DNA of 64,000 nucleotides from Marinobacter salexigens (lineage in GTDB: Bacteria > Pseudomonadota > Gammaproteobacteria > Pseudomonadales > Oleiphilaceae). This document shows, in pieces, positions 1 to 8,789 of this stretch (positions are counted from its first letter, which is position 1; each line of letters opens with the position of its first letter). The translations under genes and the position numbers were made by a program. The stretch covers positions 682,001 to 746,000 of the forward strand of contig NZ_NIHC01000001.1 of the NCBI RefSeq assembly GCF_002806945.1, read 5' to 3'. The notes below the pieces were generated by a model. It made no database searches. It saw only the letters and a list, made by a program, of their open reading frames with translations, and was not told where the DNA came from.

Positions 1-136
1 GTACGTTGGCCTGGACGGTCGCATTGTGGGCATGACCACCTTCGGTGAGTCGGCACCTGCCGGCGAGCTGTTCAAGGAGTTCGGCTTTACCGTGGACAAC
101 ATTCTGGAAGTGGCTTCGGAACTGCTGGACGCCTGA
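1..136 (+). CDS. tkt: Transketolase, C-terminal end (partial)
   Basis: Only the last 44 codons are in the window, read from base 2 to the TGA at 134-136. The residues [20 protein letters not shown] are the typical C-terminus of bacterial transketolase, the thiamine-diphosphate enzyme that moves two-carbon ketol units in the pentose phosphate and Calvin pathways. The stop codon overlaps the ATG of the next gene (TGATG), so the two are probably translationally coupled. The order tkt-epd-pgk-fba downstream supports the call. Confidence 0.88.
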   Translation, partial: YVGLDGRIVGMTTFGESAPAGELFKEFGFTVDNILEVASELLDA

Positions 137-1164
137 TGACAGACTCCACGCCCTTTCGTATTGCGATCAACGGGTATGGCCGTATTGGCCAGTGCGTGTT
201 GCGTGCTCTGTACGAAAACGGTTTTCGCGATCACCTGCAGGTGGTCGCGATTAACGAGCTTTCTGATATCGACACCATTGCACATCTGACCCGCTACGAT
301 TCCACCCACGGCCGGTTTACCGGAAGTCTTGCAGTGCAGGATCAGGATTTGATCATGAACGGTGATCCTATCCGCATACTGCGCCATGCAGATCCGGCAG
401 AACTACCGTGGAAAGAGCTGGATGTCGATCTGGTGCTGGAGTGCTCTGGTTCTTACTCAGACAGAGCCACCGCGGAGCTGCACCTACAGGCAGGTGCCAA
501 GCGACTGCTATTCTCCCAACCGGCAGAATCAGACGTCGACCGCACCGTAGTGTTTGGGATAAATGAAACAGAAATCACCGGAGACGACCGCATAGTGGCA
601 GCAGGGTCCTGCACCACCAACTGTCTGGTACCGGTGATTACCGTATTGGATAAAGCCTTTGGCGTGGAGCAGGGCAGTACCACTACTATTCATGCCGCCA
701 TGAACGACCAGCCGGTGATTGATGCCTATCACCAGCAGGATTTGCGGCTTACCCGCAGTGCGTTGCACAACATGGTGCCGGTAGATACCGGGCTGGCGCG
801 GGGCGTTGAACGCCTGCTTCCACACATGGAAGGCCGCTTCAGCTCAGTGGCCTTGCGCGTGCCCACCATGAACGTGTCTGCCATCGACATGGTGTTCAAC
901 GTGCGGGAAGCCACTGACGTGCCATCGGTAAACGCCGTATTGAAAGAGGCAGCCGATGGCCCGCTAAAAGGCATACTCGGCTACACCGACGAACTGCTGG
1001 CCAGCTCCGATTTCAACCATGATTCCCACTCCGGCGTAGTAGATGGCGGCCAAACCCGCGTAACCCGGGGCACCATGGTGAAAGTGTTATGCTGGTTTGA
1101 TAACGAATGGGGATTTGCCAGCCGCATGCTGGATGTAAGCCAAAGCTGGCTGTCCCGGCTTTAA
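136..1164 (+). CDS. epd: Erythrose-4-phosphate dehydrogenase (GAPDH family)
   Basis: 342 residues. The NAD-binding start GYGRIG lies at residues 13-18 and the catalytic cysteine in SCTTNC is Cys159. The segment AMNDQPVIDAYH is characteristic of E4P dehydrogenase rather than of GapA, and the gene sits directly before pgk and fba as epd does in enterobacteria. The product would oxidise erythrose-4-phosphate to 4-phosphoerythronate for pyridoxal phosphate synthesis; a GAPDH activity cannot be excluded because the two groups are close. Start ATG overlaps the transketolase stop. Confidence 0.85.
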   Translation: MTDSTPFRIAINGYGRIGQCVLRALYENGFRDHLQVVAINELSDIDTIAHLTRYDSTHGRFTGSLAVQDQDLIMNGDPIRILRHADPAELPWKELDVDLVLECSGSYSDRATAELHLQAGAKRLLFSQPAESDVDRTVVFGINETEITGDDRIVAAGSCTTNCLVPVITVLDKAFGVEQGSTTTIHAAMNDQPVIDAYHQQDLRLTRSALHNMVPVDTGLARGVERLLPHMEGRFSSVALRVPTMNVSAIDMVFNVREATDVPSVNAVLKEAADGPLKGILGYTDELLASSDFNHDSHSGVVDGGQTRVTRGTMVKVLCWFDNEWGFASRMLDVSQSWLSRL

Positions 1165-1202
1165 ACTCTTTGCCAACTCATTGAATTAACGGAACCCAGA
1201 TC

Positions 1203-2363
1203 ATGGCCATTAAGAAAATGACCGACCTGAACCTCGCTGGCAAGCGGGTTCTGATCCGCGAAGACCTCAACGTGCCGGTAAAGAACGGCGCGGTATCCAG
1301 CGATGCCCGCATCCGCGCCTCCCTGCCAACCATCAAGGCCGCCAGAGACGCTGGCGCTAAAGTGATGTTGATGTCCCACCTGGGCCGCCCGGAAGAAGGC
1401 GTGTACGATGAAGCCTCCTCCCTCAAGCCAGTTGCAGACCACCTCACCAAAGCCCTGGGCCAGGAAGTGCGCCTGATTAAAGACTACCTTGGCGGTGTTG
1501 AAGTGGCCGACGGCGAAGTGGTTCTGTTTGAAAACGTTCGCTTCAACAAAGGCGAAAAGAAAGACGACGAAACCCTGGCCAAGCAATACGCAGCTCTGTG
1601 TGATGTTTACGTGATGGACGCCTTCGGCACCGCCCACCGCGCCCAGGCATCCACCCACGGCGTGGCAAAGTTTGCCCCTGAAGCCTGCGCTGGCCCGTTG
1701 CTGGCAGCAGAGCTGGATGCTCTCGGCAAGGCTCTGGATAACCCGGCCAAGCCCGTAGTCGCGATTGTTGGCGGCGCTAAAGTGTCCACCAAGCTCGACG
1801 TACTCAACGCACTGGAAAAAGTGTGTGACCAGATCATTGTTGGTGGCGGCATCGCCAACACCTTCCTGGCCGCAGCCGGCCACCCGGTAGGCAAATCCCT
1901 GTGCGAACACGACCTGCTGGATACCGCCAGAGATATCGCCTCACGTGTTAACATCCCGTTGCCCGTCGACGTAGTGGTTGCCAGCGAGTTCGCGGAAGAC
2001 GCGACCGCCACCATTCGGAACATCTCCGACGTAACCGAAGACGACATGATTCTCGACGCAGGCCCGCAAACCGCTGGCCAGTTCGCCGAATTGCTCAAGA
2101 GCGCCAAAACCATTCTGTGGAATGGCCCAGTGGGTGTGTTCGAGTTTGAGCAGTTTGGAAACGGCACCAAAACACTGGCCGAAGCCATCGCAGAAAGCGA
2201 CGCCTTCTCACTGGCCGGTGGCGGCGACACAGTGGCTGCCGTTGACAAATACGGCATAGCTGACAAGATCTCATACATTTCCACCGGCGGTGGTGCCTTC
2301 CTGGAGTTTGTGGAAGGCAAAGTGCTGCCCGCCGTAGCCGTACTGGAAGAGCGCGGCGCGTAA
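1203..2363 (+). CDS. pgk: Phosphoglycerate kinase
   Basis: 386 residues, the normal bacterial length. It carries the family signatures: the N-terminal substrate site ([11 protein letters not shown], then SHLGRPEEG), and the C-terminal nucleotide-binding glycine-rich segment ([11 protein letters not shown]). It transfers phosphate between 1,3-bisphosphoglycerate and ADP in the cytosolic glycolytic/gluconeogenic pathway. It lies 38 bases after epd and 49 before fba on the same strand, so one operon is likely. Confidence 0.97.
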   Translation: MAIKKMTDLNLAGKRVLIREDLNVPVKNGAVSSDARIRASLPTIKAARDAGAKVMLMSHLGRPEEGVYDEASSLKPVADHLTKALGQEVRLIKDYLGGVEVADGEVVLFENVRFNKGEKKDDETLAKQYAALCDVYVMDAFGTAHRAQASTHGVAKFAPEACAGPLLAAELDALGKALDNPAKPVVAIVGGAKVSTKLDVLNALEKVCDQIIVGGGIANTFLAAAGHPVGKSLCEHDLLDTARDIASRVNIPLPVDVVVASEFAEDATATIRNISDVTEDDMILDAGPQTAGQFAELLKSAKTILWNGPVGVFEFEQFGNGTKTLAEAIAESDAFSLAGGGDTVAAVDKYGIADKISYISTGGGAFLEFVEGKVLPAVAVLEERGA

Positions 2364-2412
2364 GAATTTCTGACCAGATTTCAAACTAATGTGTAACTAA
2401 GGAGACAACCAA

Positions 2413-3477
2413 ATGGCCCTGATTTCGCTGCGGCAACTGCTGGATCACGCCGCCGAGCACGGTTACGGTGTGCCAGCCTTTAACGTAAACAACCTGGAAC
2501 AGATGCGCGCCATCATGGAAGCCGCCGACAAAACCGATTCCCCGGTTATTGTCCAGGCCTCTGCTGGTGCCCGCAAATACGCCGGAGCCCCCTTCCTGCG
2601 CCACCTGATCCTCGCCGCTATTGAAGAGTGGCCACACATCCCGGTGGTAATGCACCAGGACCACGGCACCAGTCCCGCAGTGTGCCAGCGCTCCATCCAA
2701 CTGGGCTTCAGCTCCGTAATGATGGACGGCTCCCTGGGCGAAGACGGCAAAACCCCTATGGATTACGACTACAACGTAGACGTAACCCGCCGCACCGTAG
2801 AAATGGCTCACGCATGTGGCGTGTCTGTAGAAGGTGAACTGGGGTGCCTGGGTTCTCTGGAAACCGGCCAGGCCGGTGAAGAAGACGGTATCGGCGCTGA
2901 AGGCATTCTGGACATGGACCAGATGCTGACCGACCCGGAAGAAGCTGCCGACTTCGTGAAGAAAACCCACGTAGACGCACTGGCCATCGCCATCGGCACC
3001 AGCCACGGTGCCTACAAGTTCACCCGTCCACCCACGGGCGACATTCTGGCCATCAACCAGATCAAAGCCATCCACGCCCGCATCCCAGACACCCACCTGG
3101 TCATGCACGGCTCCAGCTCCGTACCCCAGGAGTGGCTGAAAGTCATCAACGAATTCGGTGGCGAGATTCCCGAAACCTACGGTGTACCGGTTGAGGAAAT
3201 TGTAGAAGGCATCAAGCACGGTGTGCGTAAAGTAAACATCGACACCGACCTGCGCCTAGCAAGCACCGGTGCAGTACGCCGCTTCATGGCCCAGAACCCG
3301 GCCGAATTCGACCCACGCAAATTCCTGCAGGCCACCATGGTAGCCATGACAGACATTTGCGTAGCTCGTTACGAAGCCTTCGGCTGTGCTGGCCAAGCCA
3401 GCAAGATCAAGCCCATCAACCTGGAGCTGATGTATCACCGCTATGAGTCTGGTGAGTTGGACCCTAAGGTTAAGTAA
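2413..3477 (+). CDS. fba: Fructose-bisphosphate aldolase, class II
   Basis: 354 residues of the zinc-dependent class II aldolase family. The zinc-binding region VMHQDHG and the later HGSSSVP and KVNIDTD motifs are all present, as in the Calvin-cycle subtype (FbaA/CbbA). It splits or forms fructose-1,6-bisphosphate from DHAP and glyceraldehyde-3-phosphate. A strong ribosome site (AAGGAGA) precedes the ATG. It is the last gene of the tkt-epd-pgk-fba block and is followed within 20 bases by a rho-independent terminator. Confidence 0.96.
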   Translation: MALISLRQLLDHAAEHGYGVPAFNVNNLEQMRAIMEAADKTDSPVIVQASAGARKYAGAPFLRHLILAAIEEWPHIPVVMHQDHGTSPAVCQRSIQLGFSSVMMDGSLGEDGKTPMDYDYNVDVTRRTVEMAHACGVSVEGELGCLGSLETGQAGEEDGIGAEGILDMDQMLTDPEEAADFVKKTHVDALAIAIGTSHGAYKFTRPPTGDILAINQIKAIHARIPDTHLVMHGSSSVPQEWLKVINEFGGEIPETYGVPVEEIVEGIKHGVRKVNIDTDLRLASTGAVRRFMAQNPAEFDPRKFLQATMVAMTDICVARYEAFGCAGQASKIKPINLELMYHRYESGELDPKVK

Positions 3478-3494
3478 GTATTTTGAACTAAGTC

Positions 3495-3523
3495 GCCCTG
3501 GGTATTTTGACCGGGGCTTTTTT
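3495..3523 (+). terminator. Rho-independent terminator of the fba operon
   Basis: A seven-pair stem (3495-3501 with 3511-3517, one G-U pair) with a nine-base loop is followed directly by six T residues. It sits just after the fba stop codon and marks the right end of the core-metabolism block. Confidence 0.85.
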
Positions 3524-3829
3524 CCCCACCTGAGAGCTCCTCCGATACTTTCTGCGGGCACCCGATCGAAAAAGCGATCACAGCCTCGCATTACTCTCTG
3601 AGATTAATGGCTTTTCATAAGGCAAGCGCATTTAGTCCAAGTGTGGTCGAATGTAGCTGGTTATAGGCTATGGAAGCTTGTTCTAGAGAGCGGTCGGTGA
3701 TATTTGGGCTCTGATGTAGATTTTTTCTTCCGGTTTTCGGCCCTTTTGCTGGTCAGGCTAGCTACGCTTATCACCTATGCCCTGTTCTGAAATTGCTACC
3801 GTTTTATTTCATTGTTTGTGTTGCTGTTA
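3524..3829. other. Gene-free spacer, left flank of the retron-like island
   Basis: About 300 bases between the fba terminator and the promoter at 3830. I see no convincing gene, tRNA or repeat here. Composition drifts from the host-like fba end toward the AT-rich island. Left and right flanks of the island were compared by eye for a direct repeat and none was found. Confidence 0.5.
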
Positions 3830-3857
3830 TTGACATATCGATATTTTTTCATAGTAT
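3830..3857 (+). promoter_or_regulatory. Strong sigma70-type promoter ahead of the retron-like leader
   Basis: A perfect -35 box TTGACA (3830-3835) and a -10 box TAGTAT (3852-3857) are separated by 16 bases. Predicted transcription start is near 3864, giving a leader of about 256 bases before the reverse transcriptase start. Such a long structured leader is what a retron msr-msd RNA needs. Confidence 0.6.
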
Positions 3858-3863
3858 GTTACT

Positions 3864-4119
3864 AGCTCGCGCGTTTCGCGTGAATGCTGCAGTTAGACAT
3901 CAAGCGCTAAAGCGATGCTTCATAGAATTTATGAAGCGCTTTGAGAAAAGCACTTCCGGCAGGGGATTTAGTCGCCCCAACTGCTACGCAGTAGATGTCG
4001 GTGATTGCACGGGCCGGAAACGCAGAGGCTGTTTCTTTAGCGAGTCTAATGAATGCAACTCTGCGTTTTCTCTCCTTGGGTATGGAGCGGCCTAGTGCAA
4101 TATCAATACAGGAAGTATC
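3864..4119 (+). ncRNA. Candidate retron msr-msd non-coding RNA
   Basis: The leader is rich in stems. A 13-pair hairpin spans 3909-3942 (AAAGCG with CGCTTT, CTTCATA with TATGAAG). TTCCGGC at 3954-3960 pairs with GCCGGAA at 4013-4019 and encloses two small hairpins (3962-3978 and 3982-3992). A perfect ten-base inverted repeat, AAACGCAGAG at 4018-4027 and CTCTGCGTTT at 4059-4068, closes a further stem and is a good msd hairpin candidate. Retron RNAs lie directly upstream of the reverse transcriptase, as here. The a1/a2 end pairing is not certain: ACTAG 3861-3865 with CTAGT 4092-4096 is one option. Exact ends and the branching guanosine are therefore not assigned. Confidence 0.5.
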
Positions 4120-5322
4120 GTGATAGACCCAAGATTTCCTCTTTTCCCCGAAAAAACCTCTAAACAAGCTATCTCAAGTCTTGAATCCTTGGCCGAGGCA
4201 CTTAGTGTAACAGTTAAAGATTTGGAAGAGGTACGCAGTCTAGAATCCGACAAGTGTTACAGGTTGAAAGAAATACCGAAAAATGGAGGGGGGCTTCGTA
4301 AAGTTTATGACCCTCATCCTTTGATTCGGAGACTGCAGTCACGCATCAATAAAAGAATATTTTTGGATTTGATCCAGTGGCCTGGGTATCTTTTCGGCTC
4401 ATTGCCAAATATAAATATTGATGGTCAGTTGGTTAGTAGAGATTATATAGCTTGCGCCCAGAAACATTGCAAGGCTAAAAGTTTATTGAAGGTCGATGTA
4501 AATAATTTTTTTGATAATATTCATAGAGATCATGTTTTCGATATATTTAGGATGTTTCTTAAATTTTCGGATGAAGTCTCTAACTGTTTAGCTGATATTT
4601 GTTGTTACAATGGATTTCTTGTTCAGGGTGCTTTAACTTCAAGCTATATTGCAACATTGTGTTTTTGGCAAAATGAAGGTTATGTTGTTAAGCGGCTTTC
4701 TAGGAAGGGGTTGATTTATACAAGATTGGTGGATGATATTACGGTATCATCTAAGCGTCATGATTTTAATTTTGAATATGCAGAGCATCATATAAAGATG
4801 ATGTTGGTTGATCTAGACCTGCCTGCCAATAAGAGAAAGAGAGAAATACTCCGTGACGGCATTGAACCTCTTCAGGTCCATGGATTAAGAGTTAACTACG
4901 CTAGCCCAAGATTACCTGCAGATGAGGTGCGAAGAATACGTGCTGCAGTGAAAAACGTAGTTAGAATGTCTAAGATAAATAACTACAGAACATCTTTATC
5001 GTATCGTGCGATGCATGATCGCTGCATGGGTAGAGTAAATAAATTAGCGCGAGTTGGTCACAATAAGCATGGAGATTTTAAGCGTGAGCTTGTCGATGTT
5101 ATACCACTGCCTTCGGTGCGAGATTTAGAAAAAGCTGAAAGTTCCATTTCATTTCTTGAAAAGTTAGACCCAGAGAGATTAAAGCTAAGGAAGTATACTA
5201 GAAGATATCATCTAGCAAAGTATCGAGTTTCTATTGTGGCTAGGACATATTGTCAGGAAGCGGATGATTTGAGTTTTCGGTTACAGAAGCTCTCTGTTTT
5301 TGTAGGGGATTATGAGTTATGA
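4120..5322 (+). CDS. Retron-type reverse transcriptase
   Basis: 400 residues; GTG start chosen because AGGAAG lies four bases upstream. Group II intron-like/retron RT fold is visible: an N-terminal HPLIRRLQ segment near residue 67, a retron-type AxxH element (A113, H116), motif A with Asp126 in KVDVNNFFDNI, and the catalytic aspartates Asp205-Asp206 in LVDD instead of the usual YADD. VHG at residues 253-255 stands where retron RTs have VTG. In known retrons the enzyme primes from a 2'-OH of its own RNA and makes a branched RNA-DNA. The gene is distinctly AT-rich compared with its neighbours, which suggests horizontal transfer. The partner gene overlaps it by ATGA. A diversity-generating or abortive-infection RT is less likely given the leader and the partner. 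Confidence 0.85.
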   Translation: MIDPRFPLFPEKTSKQAISSLESLAEALSVTVKDLEEVRSLESDKCYRLKEIPKNGGGLRKVYDPHPLIRRLQSRINKRIFLDLIQWPGYLFGSLPNINIDGQLVSRDYIACAQKHCKAKSLLKVDVNNFFDNIHRDHVFDIFRMFLKFSDEVSNCLADICCYNGFLVQGALTSSYIATLCFWQNEGYVVKRLSRKGLIYTRLVDDITVSSKRHDFNFEYAEHHIKMMLVDLDLPANKRKREILRDGIEPLQVHGLRVNYASPRLPADEVRRIRAAVKNVVRMSKINNYRTSLSYRAMHDRCMGRVNKLARVGHNKHGDFKRELVDVIPLPSVRDLEKAESSISFLEKLDPERLKLRKYTRRYHLAKYRVSIVARTYCQEADDLSFRLQKLSVFVGDYEL

Positions 5323-6008
5323 AGGTTTTTATAGGTGCGATCCTAACTATAGCTTTCATAACCTTTGTTTTTTCTGTGCTTTCATATTGGCAAACATTAA
5401 GTAATAGCTCCTTAAGTTTTGAGGATTTTTGCTTGGCGTCGCAGTGCGTATTGAATTTTGAGAAGACTTTTTCCGGTACAATTAAAATCATGCAGTTTGG
5501 TGCCGCTGTTGCATGGATTTTTGTTTTTGTTAGTGGTGTGTATATAGCATTGAAAAATTATCTTACAAGTGTGAGGTCCACCGCACTCTCTGGGCATATT
5601 AGTCACCTTTCTATGTTTAAGGAGTATTTGGAAGGTGAGGTTGTAAAGTTTGGAATGTTAAAGCTAAAAGAAATAGATGTATATAAGTGGTATGGTTTTG
5701 CGTTTCCAAATTCTTCAAAAGGTGATATTAGTGTTTCCAAGAAGTATCTCTATGCTGTGAGCGAGATTTTAAGTGTAATTGAAGAGACTAATTTATCTAT
5801 AAAATCTCCAAAAGGTGGTTATGGTTACCGAAAGCATCAAGATAGAGTTAAGCGTGCTCTTGCCCCATTTGGGATAGATATGCCATATTTGCCAAAAAAC
5901 AACTTTAATGATGTTGAGATCCAGATTTTTAATTTAATTGATTCGGTCAATCACACGTTTACTGATTTAAGTGATGTTATAAGTGACTGTGATCGTGATT
6001 ATGTTTAA
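5319..6008 (+). CDS. Two-membrane-segment retron effector candidate (Ec48-like)
   Basis: 229 residues. Hydrophobic helices at about residues 3-23 and 57-77 are joined by a loop with two cysteines, and are followed by a roughly 150-residue soluble domain of no recognised family. The start overlaps the RT stop as ATGA, so the two proteins are probably made together. In the Ec48 type of retron the accessory toxin is a two-TM membrane protein that is thought to permeabilise the inner membrane; the same length, topology and gene order suggest the same role here. That is inference from architecture, not from a residue-level match. The gene shares the low G+C of the RT. Confidence 0.7.
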   Translation: MKVFIGAILTIAFITFVFSVLSYWQTLSNSSLSFEDFCLASQCVLNFEKTFSGTIKIMQFGAAVAWIFVFVSGVYIALKNYLTSVRSTALSGHISHLSMFKEYLEGEVVKFGMLKLKEIDVYKWYGFAFPNSSKGDISVSKKYLYAVSEILSVIEETNLSIKSPKGGYGYRKHQDRVKRALAPFGIDMPYLPKNNFNDVEIQIFNLIDSVNHTFTDLSDVISDCDRDYV

Positions 6009-6134
6009 GTGTTTTTGTTTTTTTGTCCTGGGTTCGAGCGTTAAATGTAGCGCCAGCCGTGTCCATGATTACAGAGTTTGTTTATGGGAGATAACACCTA
6101 AGCGTCAACAGCTTTAATCGAAGCAGGGTGCTGG

Positions 6135-6886
6135 GTTAACCCATATTTATTCTGGAGTGTAGCCCTGATTCTGCTGGCTTTGTTGCTGGCTGGCGCATAG
6201 TGCCTTCTGCTTTACCGCCGAGCTATGGATGCTCAAGATTTATTGGTGCAGGAGTTGCGTGAGGGCGCGGGTTCTTTTCGTTATCTTGTTGAAACTGCCC
6301 ACGAAGGGATTGCCGTGGTGCAAAATACACGGCTGGTATACCTAAAACAAACCGCGCATGTGCGAAATGAGCGGGTATGATGAAGCTGAGCTCAAGGCAC
6401 TGCCGTCTTCCATGCCTCTCATTGGTCCCTCTGCGCAGGATGAAAGGATGGCACCAGCTACCCTATAAAAATAAGTTGCGCAGCGCAGTAAAGACCTATT
6501 TGCCGTGTTGTTCATCGACCTTAATTCCCCCATAAGCAAGTAAATGATACCTACGGGTACGAGGTGGGAGGCGCTTTGCTGCGGAAGGTGAGTCAACGCA
6601 TCAAACAGCAACTGAGAGACGCGGATACCTTTGCCCGTACTGGCGGTGATGAGTTTGTAGTTTTGCTGCCCCAAATAAAAGACAACTTGGGGGTGAAGCA
6701 AATCATGCCCGCTTTGAAGAGGCTACGGCTGAGCCATTTTAGATTCAGCATCATACGCTGCAATGCCATGTGAGCCAGGGTGCGGCGCTATCCCCTGAAG
6801 ACGGAGCATCGGTACAAGCGCTGTTGAGTCAGGCTGATAAAAATATCTATGCGGATAAATGTGATTGCTACGTAAGCAATAACTAG
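6135..6886 (+). pseudogene. Decayed membrane-anchored PAS-GGDEF diguanylate cyclase
   Basis: Pieces of one gene can be read through several breaks. From 6135 a membrane segment (LFWSVALILLALLLAGA) ends in an in-frame TAG at 6198-6200 and continues into a PAS start (FRYLVETAHEGIAVV). After a shift, YDEAELKALP is PAS-like. FAVLFIDLN and NDTYGYEVG are the start of a GGDEF domain with a stop between them, and RTGGDEFVVLLPQ is the active-site loop. After another shift the tail (LLSQADKNIYADK) gives the usual GGDEF end before TAG at 6884-6886. At least one stop, several frameshifts and an internal loss show the gene is dead. It lies just right of the retron-like island and has host-like composition. 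Confidence 0.85.
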
Positions 6887-7022
6887 TCCTCCAGCATGAT
6901 ATTGTTCCTGCTCATCCGTTGCGGTTCTTGCGTGAACCACGGGTATCCCGACATCGCACTTTTTTCAGGCTCATTGGTTTAATCAACAAAGTCGCCTTAA
7001 GCGTACTAGCGGAATTTAGTTT

Positions 7023-7640
7023 ATGTTTTCCGATTTCCTGAACCATAAAACGACGTATGAAACCGAGTTGCGAGACTTTCCCGAGTGGCATGAGGGTATT
7101 GAGCATTTTGGCTTCTGGGCGATTGAAATATCAGACGCTGATTGCCTGAAGAAAATAAGGTCTCATCAAGAACATCTTTCCGATAAATTGCATTCTGGCT
7201 ACTTGCGGCAGCCTCATATTACCTTGGCTCTGGAAGGGTTGATGGAGGATGGCGCTCGCCTCGGGCCCTCGATAATGAAAACTGTCAAGCGGTTGGAGGC
7301 GTGCAATCTGCAGGTTTTCCCTTTGTGGTTAGGCGGCTGCAACAGTTTTCCCACCTGTCCTTACCTGCAAGTTATTGATCCAAAAAATAACTTAAGCGAT
7401 ATTCGTAGATGCTTGAACAGTGCTCCGCACGCTGGTGACCCGAAAATATACACGCCACACGTCACCCTTGGCTTTTATAATAAAGCTTACGATACGATCC
7501 GTATCTCAGAGCACATATCAGAAATACAATCTCCAGATATAGAATTCACGGTTGATGAAATCGTATTCGCTCAATATAAAACGAATGAAGTGCAGGGGCC
7601 GTATCGGGTTTTGCACCGTATCAGATTGGGGGGATTATGA
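7023..7640 (+). CDS. 2H phosphoesterase family protein (2'-5' RNA ligase-like)
   Basis: 205 residues. Two HxT motifs, QPHITLAL in the first half and YTPHVTLGFY in the second, define the 2H phosphoesterase fold used by LigT/ThpR and cyclic phosphodiesterases. The substrate is unknown; RNA 2',3'-cyclic phosphate or a small cyclic nucleotide is possible. The stop overlaps the next start by four bases, so it is coupled to the membrane EEP hydrolase. A second, more standard 2H protein (ThpR) is encoded at 33997. Confidence 0.75.
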   Translation: MFSDFLNHKTTYETELRDFPEWHEGIEHFGFWAIEISDADCLKKIRSHQEHLSDKLHSGYLRQPHITLALEGLMEDGARLGPSIMKTVKRLEACNLQVFPLWLGGCNSFPTCPYLQVIDPKNNLSDIRRCLNSAPHAGDPKIYTPHVTLGFYNKAYDTIRISEHISEIQSPDIEFTVDEIVFAQYKTNEVQGPYRVLHRIRLGGL

Positions 7641-8719
7641 ATTTAGTCGTTTTAATCGCTACCGGCTTGCTGGTAGTGGCTACGCTATTGCCAATATGGC
7701 GCCATCCCCATTGGTTGATACGGGGATTGGATTTCCCACGCCTGCAACTGGCCGTGGTTGCAGCGCTATTAATTCTGGTGCAAGTCTTACTCCTTGATCA
7801 TGCCAAAGCTCAAACCTGGGTTCTTGTTGGTGTCACATCGGCTTGCCTGGCCTGGCAGCTGTGGTGGGTTCTGCCTTATACGGTTTTCTGGCGAACGGAA
7901 GTTAAAAGAGCAAAGTCCCCCAGCCCCGAACGCACTTTAAGCATACTTACGGCCAATGTACTGACACCCAACAAGCAAGCCGATGCCTTGTTGCGGCTGG
8001 TTAACCAACACAAACCGGATGTGCTGGTAACGCTGGAGTCTGATGCGTGGTGGCAGGGGCATCTCGATACGCTGCAACAGGACATGCCCCACAGCATGAA
8101 ATGTCCTTTGGACAACCTGTATGGCATGCATGTGTATTCTCGCTTGCAGCTGGATGAAAGAGAAATATCCTACCTCGTTGAAGACGGCATCCCCTCAATG
8201 CACGCCCTGCTCACGCTGCGCACGGGCGACCAGGTGCGCATGCATTTTCTTCATCCTGCGCCACCAAGCCCTACAGAGAATCCCGAGTCTGCCGAGCGGG
8301 ATGCTGAGCTGGTGATTGTTGCCCGAAAAATCGTAGACAGCGACCAGCCTGTAATCGTGACCGGGGATCTGAATGACGTGGCTTGGTCAGAAACCACACG
8401 GTTGTTCCGTAAGCTCAGTGGGTTATTGGACCCGAGAGTGGGGCGTGGCATGTTCAATACGTTCCACGCTAAATACCCTTTCCTCCGCTGGCCCCTGGAC
8501 CACCTGTTCCATAGCCATCATTTCACTGTGAGTTCGATCAAACGCTTGCCCTACTTTGGTTCAGATCATTTTGGGTTGTTCACAGAGTTGTCGTTCCGCC
8601 CTGTGCGGGGTAAAGATCAGGAAGGCGTGAAGGCCGACGCCGATGACAAGTCCTGGGCTAAATCTATCGCTGAAGAGCAGGATGTGGATTCGAGAGATGT
8701 GCCTGCGCCGGGTGAGTAG
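7637..8719 (+). CDS. Membrane-anchored endonuclease/exonuclease/phosphatase family protein
   Basis: 360 residues. Three hydrophobic helices occupy roughly residues 2-85, followed by an EEP (DNase I-like) domain. Visible EEP motifs are the early LTANVLTPN, the catalytic GDLND, PLDHLF and the final GSDHFG. Proteins of this layout are usually metal-dependent phosphodiesterases or phosphatases facing one side of the inner membrane; the substrate is not known. The ATG lies inside the stop of the upstream 2H protein gene (ATGA). The C-terminal 40 residues are charged and probably disordered. Confidence 0.8.
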   Translation: MNLVVLIATGLLVVATLLPIWRHPHWLIRGLDFPRLQLAVVAALLILVQVLLLDHAKAQTWVLVGVTSACLAWQLWWVLPYTVFWRTEVKRAKSPSPERTLSILTANVLTPNKQADALLRLVNQHKPDVLVTLESDAWWQGHLDTLQQDMPHSMKCPLDNLYGMHVYSRLQLDEREISYLVEDGIPSMHALLTLRTGDQVRMHFLHPAPPSPTENPESAERDAELVIVARKIVDSDQPVIVTGDLNDVAWSETTRLFRKLSGLLDPRVGRGMFNTFHAKYPFLRWPLDHLFHSHHFTVSSIKRLPYFGSDHFGLFTELSFRPVRGKDQEGVKADADDKSWAKSIAEEQDVDSRDVPAPGE

Positions 8720-8789
8720 ACAATAATACGATCCCTGTTGTTGGTGTGCCTTGGAGGCTTCCGACGCTCGACATTAGGAGCACTCGAAA

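Noticed and set aside
3793..4095. A 100-residue open frame in the retron leader
   Set aside because: No ribosome site, odd composition, and it runs through the stems of the candidate msr-msd RNA; a retron leader normally has no gene here.
6010..6050. GGGTTCGAGCG at 6034 as a tRNA T-loop
   Set aside because: No cloverleaf can be built around it and no acceptor stem pairs; not a tRNA.
3524..6050. Direct repeats or an integrase marking the ends of the island
   Set aside because: No repeat was found by eye and no recombinase gene is present, so the transfer mechanism is unknown.
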